Positions 51,982 through 61,552 of a stretch of 64,000 bases of DNA are shown here, piece by piece. The notes under the pieces are model-generated. The model was not told where the DNA came from, made no database searches, and was given only the letters and a program-made list of their open reading frames with translations. The stretch's first letter is position 1; each line of letters opens with the position of its first letter. The stretch spans positions 806,001 to 870,000 of the forward strand of contig NZ_JAOYOD010000001.1 in assembly GCF_025833875.1 (NCBI RefSeq), written 5' to 3'. The translations under genes were made by a program, and so were the position numbers. Origin of the DNA: Reichenbachiella ulvae (GTDB lineage: Bacteria > Bacteroidota > Bacteroidia > Cytophagales > Cyclobacteriaceae).

Positions 51982-52881
51982 TCAATCATGCCGGTCCACA
52001 GAGGTGTCACATTCTCCTTCTAGCTCTAGTTCGATAGTAGCATGTTCGATGGCTTCTTTTTCTAAAAGGGCTCTGGCGTCTTGCTTTATTTGCGTACGTT
52101 GAGAGAAATCTTTTTCCTTATGTAGGACCAAATGTACCGTCAGGACGTGATAGTCACCATCCATGCTCCAGGTATGTAGATCATGGATGTTTTTTACTGC
52201 CGGTATACTCATGAGTCTTTCTTTGATACTATTCAAATCAAGATCGCTTGGCGTGCCCTGTAGTATGATTTTAAAACTAGCGAATAGGTTTTTGAATACA
52301 TTGAATAGAATGTAGGCCGCAATTAGAATCGAAAGAATAGGATCTATGATCGGGATATCATAGAAAGTCATGACTATGCTTCCAATTAGCACCGTTATCC
52401 ATCCCAATACATCCTCGAGTAGATGAAGAGAGACCACTCTTTCATTCATGGATTTTCCTTTTCTGGTCTTAAGTACTGCAGCTCCATTTACAATTATCCC
52501 TAAAATGGATAACAAGATCATACCATGTGTATCTGGTTGCTCTGGACTTATGATTCTTGGTATGGTCTCGATCAGGATAAAAACAGACCCTCCTAATAGG
52601 ACCATCGAATTGATAATAGCACTCAGAACTGAGAAACGTTTGTATCCATATGAGAAGCTATGTGTTCGCCCTTTGTGCGACAATTTTTGGAAATACCAGG
52701 AAGAGAGCAGGCTCAGTGAATCCCCTAAATCATGTATAGCATCAGAGATAATAGCCACGCTGTTCACATAGAAGCCACCTACAAATTCAAGAATAGTAAA
52801 TCCAAAGTTGAGGAAAAACGCGGTCTTGATATTTTTGATATCCTGATGGTCGTGGGTGTGATTATGACTATGGTTGTGCAT
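51982..52881 (-). CDS. Cation diffusion facilitator transporter (CzcD/ZitB-like)
   Basis: 299 residues with a His-rich N-terminus (HNHSHNHTHDHQD) that could bind zinc. Six helices with IISDAIHDLGDSLSL (helix 2) and SLHLLEDVLGW (helix 5), the H-x3-D metal pairs of Zn/Co/Cd exporters, and a C-terminal domain with HDLHTWSMDGDYHVLTVHLV. Monocistronic. Unlike the CDF at 48609 in both metal-site type and His tail. Confidence 0.9.
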   Translation of the reverse strand: MHNHSHNHTHDHQDIKNIKTAFFLNFGFTILEFVGGFYVNSVAIISDAIHDLGDSLSLLSSWYFQKLSHKGRTHSFSYGYKRFSVLSAIINSMVLLGGSVFILIETIPRIISPEQPDTHGMILLSILGIIVNGAAVLKTRKGKSMNERVVSLHLLEDVLGWITVLIGSIVMTFYDIPIIDPILSILIAAYILFNVFKNLFASFKIILQGTPSDLDLNSIKERLMSIPAVKNIHDLHTWSMDGDYHVLTVHLVLHKEKDFSQRTQIKQDARALLEKEAIEHATIELELEGECDTSVDRHD

Positions 52882-53001
52882 GAATTAGGAATTCTGGTTA
52901 GGATAAACCGTCTTGCTTCACTAAATTAGATAAGTGTCGATAAAACTTGGTTATTGTTATTGTGATTTTAAAGTTTTTTCTGGCTCGGAGCTATGGAATA
53001 A

Positions 53002-53859
53002 ATGAAGGAAGAGAAGTTCACATTTGAAAAAAAAGTATTGTTGGGAATATGCGTGATTGCCTTGTGGCGTTCGGCGTTCTCCATATATCAGTTATACGCT
53101 GGAGAGATTGACGAATATAATTTGATTGGTCAAATTCTTCTGTTTTTGGTGTATTCTGGAACCATAGCTTTTCTATTGATCAAAGGTTATCGTCCTTTTC
53201 TAGGAGTCGTTTTTGGTGTTCTATTCACGGTTTTTAATGCGTTTTTATGGATCCATAATGGAGGATTGGAGCGACTGGCCGATGAAAGCATGATTGCAGC
53301 TTTGCTAGTGGCAGCTGTGCTTAATCAGAATCGAAGTATGAAATGGATGGTAGGTTTCGTCCTCTTTGTACAGGTGCTTTTGCTCTACTTGTGGGAGTTT
53401 CAATTTGATTTGATTGCTTCGTGGGTTGGTACGCTGGGATATCAGGTTTTAAGGTATCAGGTAGTGTTGGTGCTAGTGACTTTCGGTATGATCTATTTTG
53501 CCTTTCAATATGATGTGGACAGGAAAAAGCAGTGGAGCAGAAAAGCGCAGCTTCATGAAACCATGGCCGAGATTAGAAAGGAAAACATAAAATTAGAGCA
53601 ACAGGAAAAAGAGTTGAACAAGTTGAATGCTTTGTTGGAACGAAAGGTGAAAGAGAGGAGAGAGGAGTTGAGAAAACAAAACCAGTCGATCGAACAGTAC
53701 ATAGAATTGAGCTCTTCGAAAATATCTCCAAGTCTCAATGCCATTACGACGTATATAGCCAAGAGCCAATTTTATAGCAGTTATGGTGAACTACTAAAGA
53801 GGTCCGGTTCGAATCTGGTTAAATCGTTTATAAAGATTCAAAACAAGGCCGATACTTAA
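53002..53859 (+). CDS. Five- or six-helix membrane protein with coiled coil, degenerate kinase-like (upstream of pair)
   Basis: 285 residues. A membrane domain with helices near 13-28, 42-60, 66-85, 95-108, 115-131 and 146-165, then a long coiled coil (about 175-225, QQEKELNKLNALLERKVK). A short C-terminal helix pair (230-275) has the shape of a DHp domain but no His: YIELSSSKISPSLNAITTYI. No ATPase domain follows. The shared WIHNGGLERLADES segment relates it to the next gene. Stop and start overlap (TAATG) with the next gene, so both are made together. A non-catalytic half of a receptor pair is my best reading. Confidence 0.65.
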   Translation: MKEEKFTFEKKVLLGICVIALWRSAFSIYQLYAGEIDEYNLIGQILLFLVYSGTIAFLLIKGYRPFLGVVFGVLFTVFNAFLWIHNGGLERLADESMIAALLVAAVLNQNRSMKWMVGFVLFVQVLLLYLWEFQFDLIASWVGTLGYQVLRYQVVLVLVTFGMIYFAFQYDVDRKKQWSRKAQLHETMAEIRKENIKLEQQEKELNKLNALLERKVKERREELRKQNQSIEQYIELSSSKISPSLNAITTYIAKSQFYSSYGELLKRSGSNLVKSFIKIQNKADT

Positions 53860-54734
53860 TGGACGTTCAGCATAATTTCCAATCCCCCAGTGCTTTTCGA
53901 TTCTATAAGCAACTGCTGAAGATCTCGATGTTTTGCTTTATCATGATGGCAGTTAGATTCTCTTTTTTTGAATTTGATTCAGTGAATTTATCCTGTTATC
54001 TAGCGATGACTTTGATTACTGGTTTGGCTTGGTGGATGGTTAGAGTACCCAATTTGATGGCTTATTCTGTGTTTGTGCAAGTCACTGCCCTTGTCGCATT
54101 ATTTGTCGTGGTTTGGGTTCACAATGGAGGCGTTTATAGTTCGTACTCTACAGCTTATTTTACGATCATGTTGGTTCTGATTTCTGTCATGCCAAGAAAT
54201 TTCAAGATCTCCTCTCTGGTCCTATTTTGCTCTATAACTCTTATTTTGAGTACGTTTTTTAATTACTCGATTTCTCCTGAAGCCGCTACTAGTTTTTGGA
54301 TGAATGTGGATTATCTGATGAATTCGGTTTTGATTGCCATTTGTATTCTATTCGTGAAAGACGATCTGGAATCCGAAAGGATCACTTATGACCAGTACAA
54401 CGAACAGATTGATCGTTTGACGGAGCAATTATTCGAAAAGCGTAAAAAGCTGCTGCACCAGAGAAATAAAATTCAAAACACTAAAAACAACCTCGAGAAG
54501 ATCGTAGAAGAGAATACTGCCGAACTTCGAGAAAAGAATGAATTACTGGCTACTTATGCCTATGACAATGCGCATATCCTAAGAGCTCCGCTGTCTAATA
54601 TATTAGGACTCATTGAGATTCTGGAAAATGACACTGATGAAAGCACAAAAAACTCGGCTGTGCTAAAGGAACTCAAAGAGCAAGCCCACTCTTTGGATGC
54701 TCTGGTAAAAAAGGTTAACGTAATTTTGAAATAA
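53859..54734 (+). CDS. Membrane receptor with isolated DHp domain, no ATPase (downstream of pair)
   Basis: 291 residues. Six helices in about 20-170 (contains WVHNGGVYSSYSTAYF), coiled coil (about 180-230), and a DHp-like domain with a phospho-acceptor type His239: DNAHILRAPLSNILGLIEIL, which strongly resembles Bacteroidota kinases (H-x-x-R-x-P). The protein stops at residue 291, right after the second DHp helix, with no HATPase_c domain. It therefore cannot phosphorylate itself, but could be a phosphate acceptor or dimerisation partner for a separate kinase. Convergent with porU (1 bp gap). Confidence 0.7.
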   Translation: MDVQHNFQSPSAFRFYKQLLKISMFCFIMMAVRFSFFEFDSVNLSCYLAMTLITGLAWWMVRVPNLMAYSVFVQVTALVALFVVVWVHNGGVYSSYSTAYFTIMLVLISVMPRNFKISSLVLFCSITLILSTFFNYSISPEAATSFWMNVDYLMNSVLIAICILFVKDDLESERITYDQYNEQIDRLTEQLFEKRKKLLHQRNKIQNTKNNLEKIVEENTAELREKNELLATYAYDNAHILRAPLSNILGLIEILENDTDESTKNSAVLKELKEQAHSLDALVKKVNVILK

Positions 54735-54735
54735 G

Positions 54736-57700
54736 CTATCTCAAGATATACATCTTTCCAAAACCATTTTTGAAGCCTTTGTCTCCCGCTGTTTTTCTAT
54801 GTTCGAAGTTCTCTCCTGGGTTTTTAATCATTACCCTATACAAATAAACGCCATTGGCCAATAGATCTCCATAGTTGTCTCTGCCATCCCATGCATACTC
54901 AGATAGGTTGTTGCCAATTCGGATGGGGCCTAATTCATCCATGAATATTTCCTTGACGACACGGCCACTGATGGTCATGATTTGGATCTTAAGATCCTCA
55001 GGATAAGTGTCTCCAGTCAATGTGAAAACGAAGCGAGTGCTGCTTGAAAATGGATTTGGGTAAGGGTAGAAATTGGTGATAGTAGATTCATTCACCACCT
55101 CAAAATTGATTTCGTAAGGTTCAGTTCCAGAGGCATTGCCAGAGGCGTCCGATACCTGAACGCGCAGGCTGTAGACACCATCTTCCAATTGCTGTGGAGT
55201 ATAATCGATACTGAAATCCTGCTGATCAGATGCTGCTTGCCAATTAACATTTGGATGGCTAAACGCAATTCTTTCGTAATCACAATTCTCGCAGGGAGAG
55301 CGTAAATAAAGGTTCATTCCCAAGGTGTCTTCCTTCATCATGTATTGGTTGTCATCCTTCATGCTAATTCTAATCTGTGGGCTAGGGGAGACGATGTCTC
55401 GATCCATGATTTTGATCCCATCGAACAGCACTTCTAATTGTGGATTGTATGTGTCACCTGATACTGTCATGAATTCCGCCCTCCTGAAGCTGTTGTTGTT
55501 GAGGTAGATCTCTGGTTGATCTTGTGAGTTGACTTCCAATACCAGGTCGCTCGTACCCACATTGCCCAGCGTTCTGAGGTCAATATCGAATTGGGCAGAG
55601 TCTCCGGCGGCTAGAGCCGCCAATAAGGTTGAATCATACAAAACTATGTTTTGGGTATTGTTCAACCATCGGTAATCTACTCTTACGGAATCTTGAAAGC
55701 TCTTATTAGAGATATTCCAAAAGGTGTATTGGTGCTGTTCTTCCTGCCCTTCTTCCAGTGCTATGCTTTCAGTATTCGTATTGTGATTTAATAATACTCC
55801 CTCAGCTTCGGTTTCAAAAGAAACCTCCCAGGATTGTAACTGATAGGGAGAAAATTGTACATCGTCTACTAAACCTAAATCGATGCGGAGGTAGGGGTAT
55901 TGGAGGGCATCTATTGTGCTCAAATCGTAGATCATGTCTGTTCCGTTACCAGCAAGTGGAGCCTCATTGCCATCTTTATCTATTCCTATGATTTGAATGT
56001 CAAATTGATCATCTCCAGGATTGGTTGAAGCATTTAGGTTGATGGTAGCGCTTTGCCAGGATCTGGCAGGGCCTATCTTAGTAGTACTGATTTCTCCAGT
56101 ATCGAAGCTGCCTACCACTGCCTGATTAAGGAATAATGTTGCTTCGCTAGGAGGGCTGGTCACTGGAAGTACTTCTACAGCATTTTCACCTGTGTTTTTA
56201 ACTCCAAGAAAAATAAATGGATCACCTGGTATCAGGTTGTCGATAGTAGCACGGTCGACACCTAGACTTTCTAGGGCTAACTTGAATTCTTCAGTCCAAA
56301 TGCCATAATCAAATATTCCCTGAGAGAAAATCAAAACCTTATCACCATTGGACATAGCATTGATGTAGTCTATAGGAGTAATTGAGCCGGAGAAGTTTCC
56401 TTCAGTAAAATTGAAAATGTACTGAGGGAGTACGCCACAAATCAGCGCATTGAGCTCTGGTGGGGAATTAAAGGTGATAGGACTGAAAGGTGCCGAGGAT
56501 TGTCTTTGGAAGGCCAAAAAGTTGATGGTATTGTTTCGGCATTTAGAGTTAGCCAGATTTGAATTGGATATAAAATAGTTTCGACCTTCGAGGAGGACCT
56601 GTGTATCTTCAAAGGTCTGGGTAGGATGATTGGCTCCATAGGTCTGTACGCTTAAGTTCAAAGTGGAAGTTTCAAAGTCCCAAATTCCATTGTCGGTATC
56701 CAATGTAAGACCTACCCGGTTCGATTCATCCAGCTGATCAAACGAGTACTGGGCCCAACCTTCTGACGCACTAGGATCGAAGGTAAAGGAAGAAGTAACC
56801 CAATCACTATTCTCCTCAGGTAGAGGGTCGCTAAATCTTGTGCGCCAATAGAATACCGTCTGAGCAGGAATATTACCCTTTGAACTTAAGTCGAAGGTGT
56901 ATTTGGCTATCACCTTTGCATTGGTTGTTTCGCTCACCAGATAGGGGCTGTTGAAAGTTTTAGTGGTGTCGATCTGAATGTCATAATCTCTGGTAGCAGA
57001 CATCAGGTTGCTAGATTGGAAGTAGAAATCTATGCTATTGGTGTTTTGAATGCTGTAAGCAGCTGGTAGTAAATTCAATGTACTGCCGTTGCTGAGAAAC
57101 AGATCAATAGTAGCACTATTGTCTGTTTTGTCTAGCTCCTCAATTTCGTCAAAAGGATCAATTTCGATTCGTAAGCTGTTCTGGCCAGCAGCATTGCTCA
57201 CTTGGTTGTCAATGGTCATGCTAAGGGTTTCCTGACGCAAGACGGGATCATAGATCAAGGGGCCATAAGTGCTAGTGCTGCCATCTGCAAAGGTTCTGAC
57301 CACCTGAATGGCCAGAGGAGTGTTGTCATAGATTCCGAAATTCTTCACATCAAATTCTAGCTGAAAGGAATCTATAGTGGCTATCAATTGATCCTGATTG
57401 AAAGTCTTGATGTTTACCAGGTTTTCGTTTACGGCATAGTTGGCCTTGTCCGCACCAAAAACCTTTACAGCTGGATCTCCCTGAAGGTTGGTCAATTGTA
57501 CCTGTGCGATGTTAGTGCCAGACGTGCCATAGCTATTGATGTATCTTTTGGAAGCCTCTGCCTTGATCTGGCCTACACCGAGACTGGTGTAGTTTGGGTC
57601 ATTAAATGCCAAACCATAAAACTGATCCGTGTAGCGTTTCAGATTCCCAGAATAGGCCACATGACTATGTGCCATAAAGGCTGTTGCTCCCAAATCAGGC

Positions 57701-59769
57701 GTCAAAATCCAGTCCACCCCGAAAGATTCGTTTTCGCTGAAAAAGTCACCGGCCAGACAGCCATTGACCATGAAGGTAGGGTATTTTCCTTTGTTGGAAT
57801 AGCCGAAGGAGGGATCAGAAACCAGACCGATCTCAATGTCTGTCACACTACCGCTGGCATGCCCAAAGAAAGTTACCATCATGACTCCATCATTGATTTC
57901 GTCAGAAATGTTGATGAGTTCGACTTCTGTATTGTTGTTTTTGGAGATTTGACTGGATTGCCCACCTAACACAGGCTGCTGTGCCAGCTGAGCAAAATTA
58001 TCTATGTAAGAACGGAAAGCATTGAGCTCTTGCTCCGAATTGCCTCCACTTAGGTGGACTAGATTTTTCCTTCTTAGAGAATTGTAAGGGGTGCTTTCTT
58101 TTTCTATGACTTTGGCCAGGTAGGCTTGGATATGGTCGGGCTCTGAGGCATTGATACGGCCAGTAGGAATACTTTCATAACTCGATCCTCCATCCAGTCC
58201 TGCGGTAAATTCTGCATCCCCACCTGGATCGCCAAAGGTAGGTACAAAGTGTCTTACAGTCGCTGAAGCAGGGTCCTGGCGATAGTATCTGGATTGAAGT
58301 CTGGAGCTTTTTCCGATGAGGAAAAGAAATTCTGGCGTGCCATTCTCATACATGTATTCGCAAAATCGCTTGATAGCTAATGGGGAAGGATTGCCATAAT
58401 TGAATTGATTGAAAATTTGGTCAATGTCGAGATCAAGCACGGTGTGACTACCACCTGCAGCTGATTCGCGGTAGGTTTTGTAAGCGGCGACCTGGTCTCC
58501 AGAGTTATCAGTGGTGTTGGCTCTAAGTGCTTCGTGGGTGATGATGAGATAGTCGTATAAACTTGGATCGAAATTGTTGAAAGTCACAGGTTCGATGCTG
58601 CTTATGCTTTTGTATCCGGATTGTGTGTATAGCGACCGATTGAAAGTCGAAGTGTTGTCTACGATGGCATTGAACTCTGAGACAAATTCATTGACTCCTA
58701 TGAAAATGGGCTCTTCTTTATTGCTGATGTCAAGTAGTAGTATGTTACTTAGGCTATTTTGGAAACTGAGGTAGGACTTGTCATTTAGATTTGTTTTAAG
58801 ATTGATGTAGTGATCCGAACTGTTTTCCAGATCAAAGCCCTTACTGTAGTTGATTTTGATGTAGGAGATAGCGACTCTATCTTGTCTGCCATCTACGCCC
58901 AGCACATCTGCTCTGATATACAGCTCTCCAGCTGCTGAGATGTCCGTCCATTCCAGATTCTGACTGACAAGATAGTTTTCGTCTCCGTTGAAACTAGCTG
59001 TTTCGATTAATCGCACATTTGTGCTCGAGGGCCCTACATATACTTCTACATTGTGACCATTGTTGTTGCCTCCGGCTAATAGAATTTCAATATTGGGGAT
59101 GTAGTTGTCTTGAACCGTTTGTGTTAGACCCGTTAGGGTTTGTTCTATTGATTGGTTTCGAGTGACAAAGGCGCCTGTCCAACCTTCGAAATAATCATAA
59201 CTTCCCAAAAGGGTTTCATCTGAAAATCCATAGCTCAGACCCTGATAATAAGAAGAGGTGTTGACTTGTAATTCTTCAGAAATGAAATAATTCTCTGGAG
59301 ACAGCCCTCCAACGTTGTTTTCTTTGAACTCCAACATACGGTTGCCAAAGTTTGGATCCAGGCGGTAGGTTAAAAAGTAAGCGGATGAATCAGAATAGAT
59401 GTTGTAGTAGGTGTGCGGCTGAGCTTCGGGTGTTACATAAAGGGGCGTATCGGTGGTTCCGTCATTTTTCTCTGCATAGAAAGCAATGAAGTCATTGGTG
59501 TTGAAACTGCCATCTCCTTCGCCCTCGACAAGAATGTCTATTTCTACTCCTTGATGGAATATTTGAAACTTGCGCGGATCAATGCTGCCAACGGGAAGAC
59601 CTGCTGCTGCTAATTCACTTCTACTTATTCTATAGATGCCATTTTCTGCAATAGGGATTTTGTAGTAGCTCTGGTTGTAATTGATCCATTCATTGCCATA
59701 GGGCTGTGCCTGGCTGATCCAGCTACATAGAATGAATACGATCCATAAGAGAAGCTTACTTCTTGTCAT
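54736..59769 (-). CDS. porU: Type IX secretion sortase-type C25 peptidase (PorU/PorU2-like), large
   Basis: About 1677 residues from the ATG at 59769 (a frame starting at 59826 runs into porV and is rejected). Signal peptide ends CSWISQAQ. N-terminal domain typical of PorU (NYNQSYYKIPIAENGIYRIS). Gingipain C25 catalytic dyad: His in VTFFGHASGSVTDIE (about residue 632) and Cys in FMVNGCLAGDFFSENES (about 668). C-terminus has the type A T9SS sorting domain (YPYPNPFSSSTRFVFTL ... WDGRDNYGDLLANGVYLYRV). PorU cleaves sorting domains and attaches cargo to lipopolysaccharide. At this length it fits the form often called PorU2. Overlaps porV. Confidence 0.82.
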   Translation of the reverse strand: MTRSKLLLWIVFILCSWISQAQPYGNEWINYNQSYYKIPIAENGIYRISRSELAAAGLPVGSIDPRKFQIFHQGVEIDILVEGEGDGSFNTNDFIAFYAEKNDGTTDTPLYVTPEAQPHTYYNIYSDSSAYFLTYRLDPNFGNRMLEFKENNVGGLSPENYFISEELQVNTSSYYQGLSYGFSDETLLGSYDYFEGWTGAFVTRNQSIEQTLTGLTQTVQDNYIPNIEILLAGGNNNGHNVEVYVGPSSTNVRLIETASFNGDENYLVSQNLEWTDISAAGELYIRADVLGVDGRQDRVAISYIKINYSKGFDLENSSDHYINLKTNLNDKSYLSFQNSLSNILLLDISNKEEPIFIGVNEFVSEFNAIVDNTSTFNRSLYTQSGYKSISSIEPVTFNNFDPSLYDYLIITHEALRANTTDNSGDQVAAYKTYRESAAGGSHTVLDLDIDQIFNQFNYGNPSPLAIKRFCEYMYENGTPEFLFLIGKSSRLQSRYYRQDPASATVRHFVPTFGDPGGDAEFTAGLDGGSSYESIPTGRINASEPDHIQAYLAKVIEKESTPYNSLRRKNLVHLSGGNSEQELNAFRSYIDNFAQLAQQPVLGGQSSQISKNNNTEVELINISDEINDGVMMVTFFGHASGSVTDIEIGLVSDPSFGYSNKGKYPTFMVNGCLAGDFFSENESFGVDWILTPDLGATAFMAHSHVAYSGNLKRYTDQFYGLAFNDPNYTSLGVGQIKAEASKRYINSYGTSGTNIAQVQLTNLQGDPAVKVFGADKANYAVNENLVNIKTFNQDQLIATIDSFQLEFDVKNFGIYDNTPLAIQVVRTFADGSTSTYGPLIYDPVLRQETLSMTIDNQVSNAAGQNSLRIEIDPFDEIEELDKTDNSATIDLFLSNGSTLNLLPAAYSIQNTNSIDFYFQSSNLMSATRDYDIQIDTTKTFNSPYLVSETTNAKVIAKYTFDLSSKGNIPAQTVFYWRTRFSDPLPEENSDWVTSSFTFDPSASEGWAQYSFDQLDESNRVGLTLDTDNGIWDFETSTLNLSVQTYGANHPTQTFEDTQVLLEGRNYFISNSNLANSKCRNNTINFLAFQRQSSAPFSPITFNSPPELNALICGVLPQYIFNFTEGNFSGSITPIDYINAMSNGDKVLIFSQGIFDYGIWTEEFKLALESLGVDRATIDNLIPGDPFIFLGVKNTGENAVEVLPVTSPPSEATLFLNQAVVGSFDTGEISTTKIGPARSWQSATINLNASTNPGDDQFDIQIIGIDKDGNEAPLAGNGTDMIYDLSTIDALQYPYLRIDLGLVDDVQFSPYQLQSWEVSFETEAEGVLLNHNTNTESIALEEGQEEQHQYTFWNISNKSFQDSVRVDYRWLNNTQNIVLYDSTLLAALAAGDSAQFDIDLRTLGNVGTSDLVLEVNSQDQPEIYLNNNSFRRAEFMTVSGDTYNPQLEVLFDGIKIMDRDIVSPSPQIRISMKDDNQYMMKEDTLGMNLYLRSPCENCDYERIAFSHPNVNWQAASDQQDFSIDYTPQQLEDGVYSLRVQVSDASGNASGTEPYEINFEVVNESTITNFYPYPNPFSSSTRFVFTLTGDTYPEDLKIQIMTISGRVVKEIFMDELGPIRIGNNLSEYAWDGRDNYGDLLANGVYLYRVMIKNPGENFEHRKTAGDKGFKNGFGKMYILR

Positions 59770-60832
59770 TGAATGTGGCTTTAATAGAAATAACATGCGA
59801 ATAAGGAGACTCTGTTTGATCTCCAACGTCGGTCAGGGCATAGTCAATACAGAATTGGTTCAGTTTAACACCTACACCAAAGTTGGGCTGAAATAGTGTG
59901 GTGTAGCTTCTGTCAAACTCTTGGATCTGCTGAAACTGACCGATTCCCCCTCTGATAAAGAACTTGTCCATATAGCCCAGTTCGACTCCTGCTTTTGGAT
60001 CCAAAGAGATCACATCTGATTTTACCAGTGTATTGCGTTTACCATCCAGAGTGGTTTCGAGATCTACGGAAACAAGCGCTGACATTTTTTTCAGGAACTC
60101 AATGCGATAGCTCACGCCCAAAATGGCTCTTGGTAAGGTGATTTCGATAGAGTTTTCAGGGATCTTGTTACCAGTCTGGGTGTAGATATCAGCGACCAGT
60201 GAGGTATTGTGGTTCCATGTGTTGTAGGTGCCGGTGATGTCTTTGAGCATCAGCCCGATTTTTAGCTTTTTTATTGACTTCTGGAAACCGATGTCCAGTC
60301 CATAGCCCCAGGCAGAGGCAAAGCTGCCTGCATTTCGATATATGATTTTGGCGTTTAGTCCACTTTCTATTCCTCCCAGAATTTTAAGTTTTCGCGCATA
60401 GCTGAATAGAAAGCCATAATCAGCAGAGGAGAAAAATTGTATGTTGTCGTAGTTGATGGCGCCATTGGCATCATAGAGAAATCGGGTATCAGGAATGTCA
60501 TCTATACCCAGACGAATGGCCGATATGGCCAGTGTGCTGACCTCATCTATTTTGGCAGAAAAGGCTGCATAGTCATAGTTGGCAATCCCTGCAAAATATT
60601 GGGCGTGCATCAGTGAACCTGCGTAATCGTCTGTTTGGTAATTGAGGCCAGCGGGATTCCAATATCCCGAGGAAATGTCATCACTTACTGCCGTAAAAGC
60701 CCCACTCATAGCCAATGCCCTGGCATCTACACCGATGGCCAAAAATTCATTGCTATACTTTGGCGCATTGGTCTGCGCCTGTAAGGAAAAGGTAAGAATG
60801 AAAAGGCCTAAGGCAAGTGTGGTTACTTTCAA
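59756..60832 (-). CDS. porV: PorV/PorQ family outer-membrane protein of type IX secretion
   Basis: 358 residues from a TTG start (an in-frame stop 10 bp upstream leaves no other choice). Signal peptide ends TFSLQAQ. FadL-like barrel with the family start FLAIGVDARALAMSGAFTAV and DISSGYWNPAGLNYQ, and a C-terminal strand pattern. PorV shuttles T9SS cargo from the translocon to PorU; the porU-porV neighbourhood is conserved. It overlaps porU by 14 bp, so the two are one operon. PorQ is the alternative name. Confidence 0.85.
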   Translation of the reverse strand: MKVTTLALGLFILTFSLQAQTNAPKYSNEFLAIGVDARALAMSGAFTAVSDDISSGYWNPAGLNYQTDDYAGSLMHAQYFAGIANYDYAAFSAKIDEVSTLAISAIRLGIDDIPDTRFLYDANGAINYDNIQFFSSADYGFLFSYARKLKILGGIESGLNAKIIYRNAGSFASAWGYGLDIGFQKSIKKLKIGLMLKDITGTYNTWNHNTSLVADIYTQTGNKIPENSIEITLPRAILGVSYRIEFLKKMSALVSVDLETTLDGKRNTLVKSDVISLDPKAGVELGYMDKFFIRGGIGQFQQIQEFDRSYTTLFQPNFGVGVKLNQFCIDYALTDVGDQTESPYSHVISIKATFNDKK

Positions 60833-60887
60833 TTTTTGACTTTATAGAACTAAACAGCTTAAAGTTAGAAACATTGCCATGACTGTT

Positions 60888-60895
60888 CAAAAGTA
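60888..60895 (-). promoter_or_regulatory. Candidate -7 element for porV-porU
   Basis: TACTTTTG on the minus strand, 56 bp before porV, matches TAnnTTTG; no TTG at the correct spacing. Confidence 0.35.
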
Positions 60896-61085
60896 TTGAG
60901 GATTAGAAATGTCACGGGGTTCAAAAAAATGTCTGAAGGTCTATCAGTTTGACTTATGTCGTGAAATCATATCACTATTCTATGAATTTTTAGAAAAAGT
61001 AAAAAGTTTTAACCCAGTACTTGGCTATGCAAGGTACTTTTCCGTAACCATTACTTAACCACATAACAATCTGAATTCTGAAGCT

Positions 61086-61151
61086 ATGATTTCATTATTA
61101 ATTGTCTTATTCATGATTCTCTTTCTGTCGATGAAAGACATGGTGGGGTAG
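61086..61151 (+). CDS. Possible 21-residue membrane micropeptide upstream of padR
   Basis: ATG-start frame MISLLIVLFMILFLSMKDMV plus Gly and stop. It forms a single hydrophobic helix with a short charged end, the look of a small membrane protein. It ends 21 bp before the PadR start. Only length, composition and position support it; it may be chance. Confidence 0.3.
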   Translation: MISLLIVLFMILFLSMKDMVG

Positions 61152-61172
61152 GACACAAAAAGAGCAAAGCGT

Positions 61173-61508
61173 ATGAAAATTGAGAATACACAAGTCCAGA
61201 TGAGAAAGGGTATCCTCGAGTACTGTGTGCTGAAGATCATTTCGAGAGGAGAGGTTTATGCCTCTGACATGCTCGAAGAGTTGACTTCTGCGAAAATCAT
61301 GGTAGTTGAAGGAACTTTGTACCCGCTGCTGACAAGACTGAGAAAAGCGGGACTTGTAGATTACAAATGGATTGAGTCCAAGTCTGGGCCACCCAGAAAG
61401 TACTACACCATTACGGAAGTGGGAACAGAATTTTTGAAGGGACTAGATAGCACCTGGAAGCAATTGGTAACTTCTACTAAGAAAATTTCTGCTCAGAGAA
61501 CTTCATGA
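61173..61508 (+). CDS. PadR family transcriptional regulator
   Basis: 111 residues. PadR winged helix: MRKGILEYCVLKIISRGEVYASDMLEEL, then EGTLYPLLTRLRKAGLVDYKW and GPPRKYYTITEVGTEFLKGL. The subfamily with a short C-terminal dimer helix. It lies 44 bp before a PspC-domain gene on the same strand, a pairing common in Bacteroidota, where PadR represses an envelope-stress operon. Likely autoregulated. Confidence 0.93.
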   Translation: MKIENTQVQMRKGILEYCVLKIISRGEVYASDMLEELTSAKIMVVEGTLYPLLTRLRKAGLVDYKWIESKSGPPRKYYTITEVGTEFLKGLDSTWKQLVTSTKKISAQRTS

Positions 61509-61552
61509 TCAAACTATTATTGAATGCAATACAGCCTATCGATTAAATAACC

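Noticed and set aside
61505..61546. 13-codon frame MIKLLLNAIQPID overlapping the padR stop (ATGA)
   Set aside because: Too short, and a translation-coupling role toward the PspC gene is not supported by anything else.
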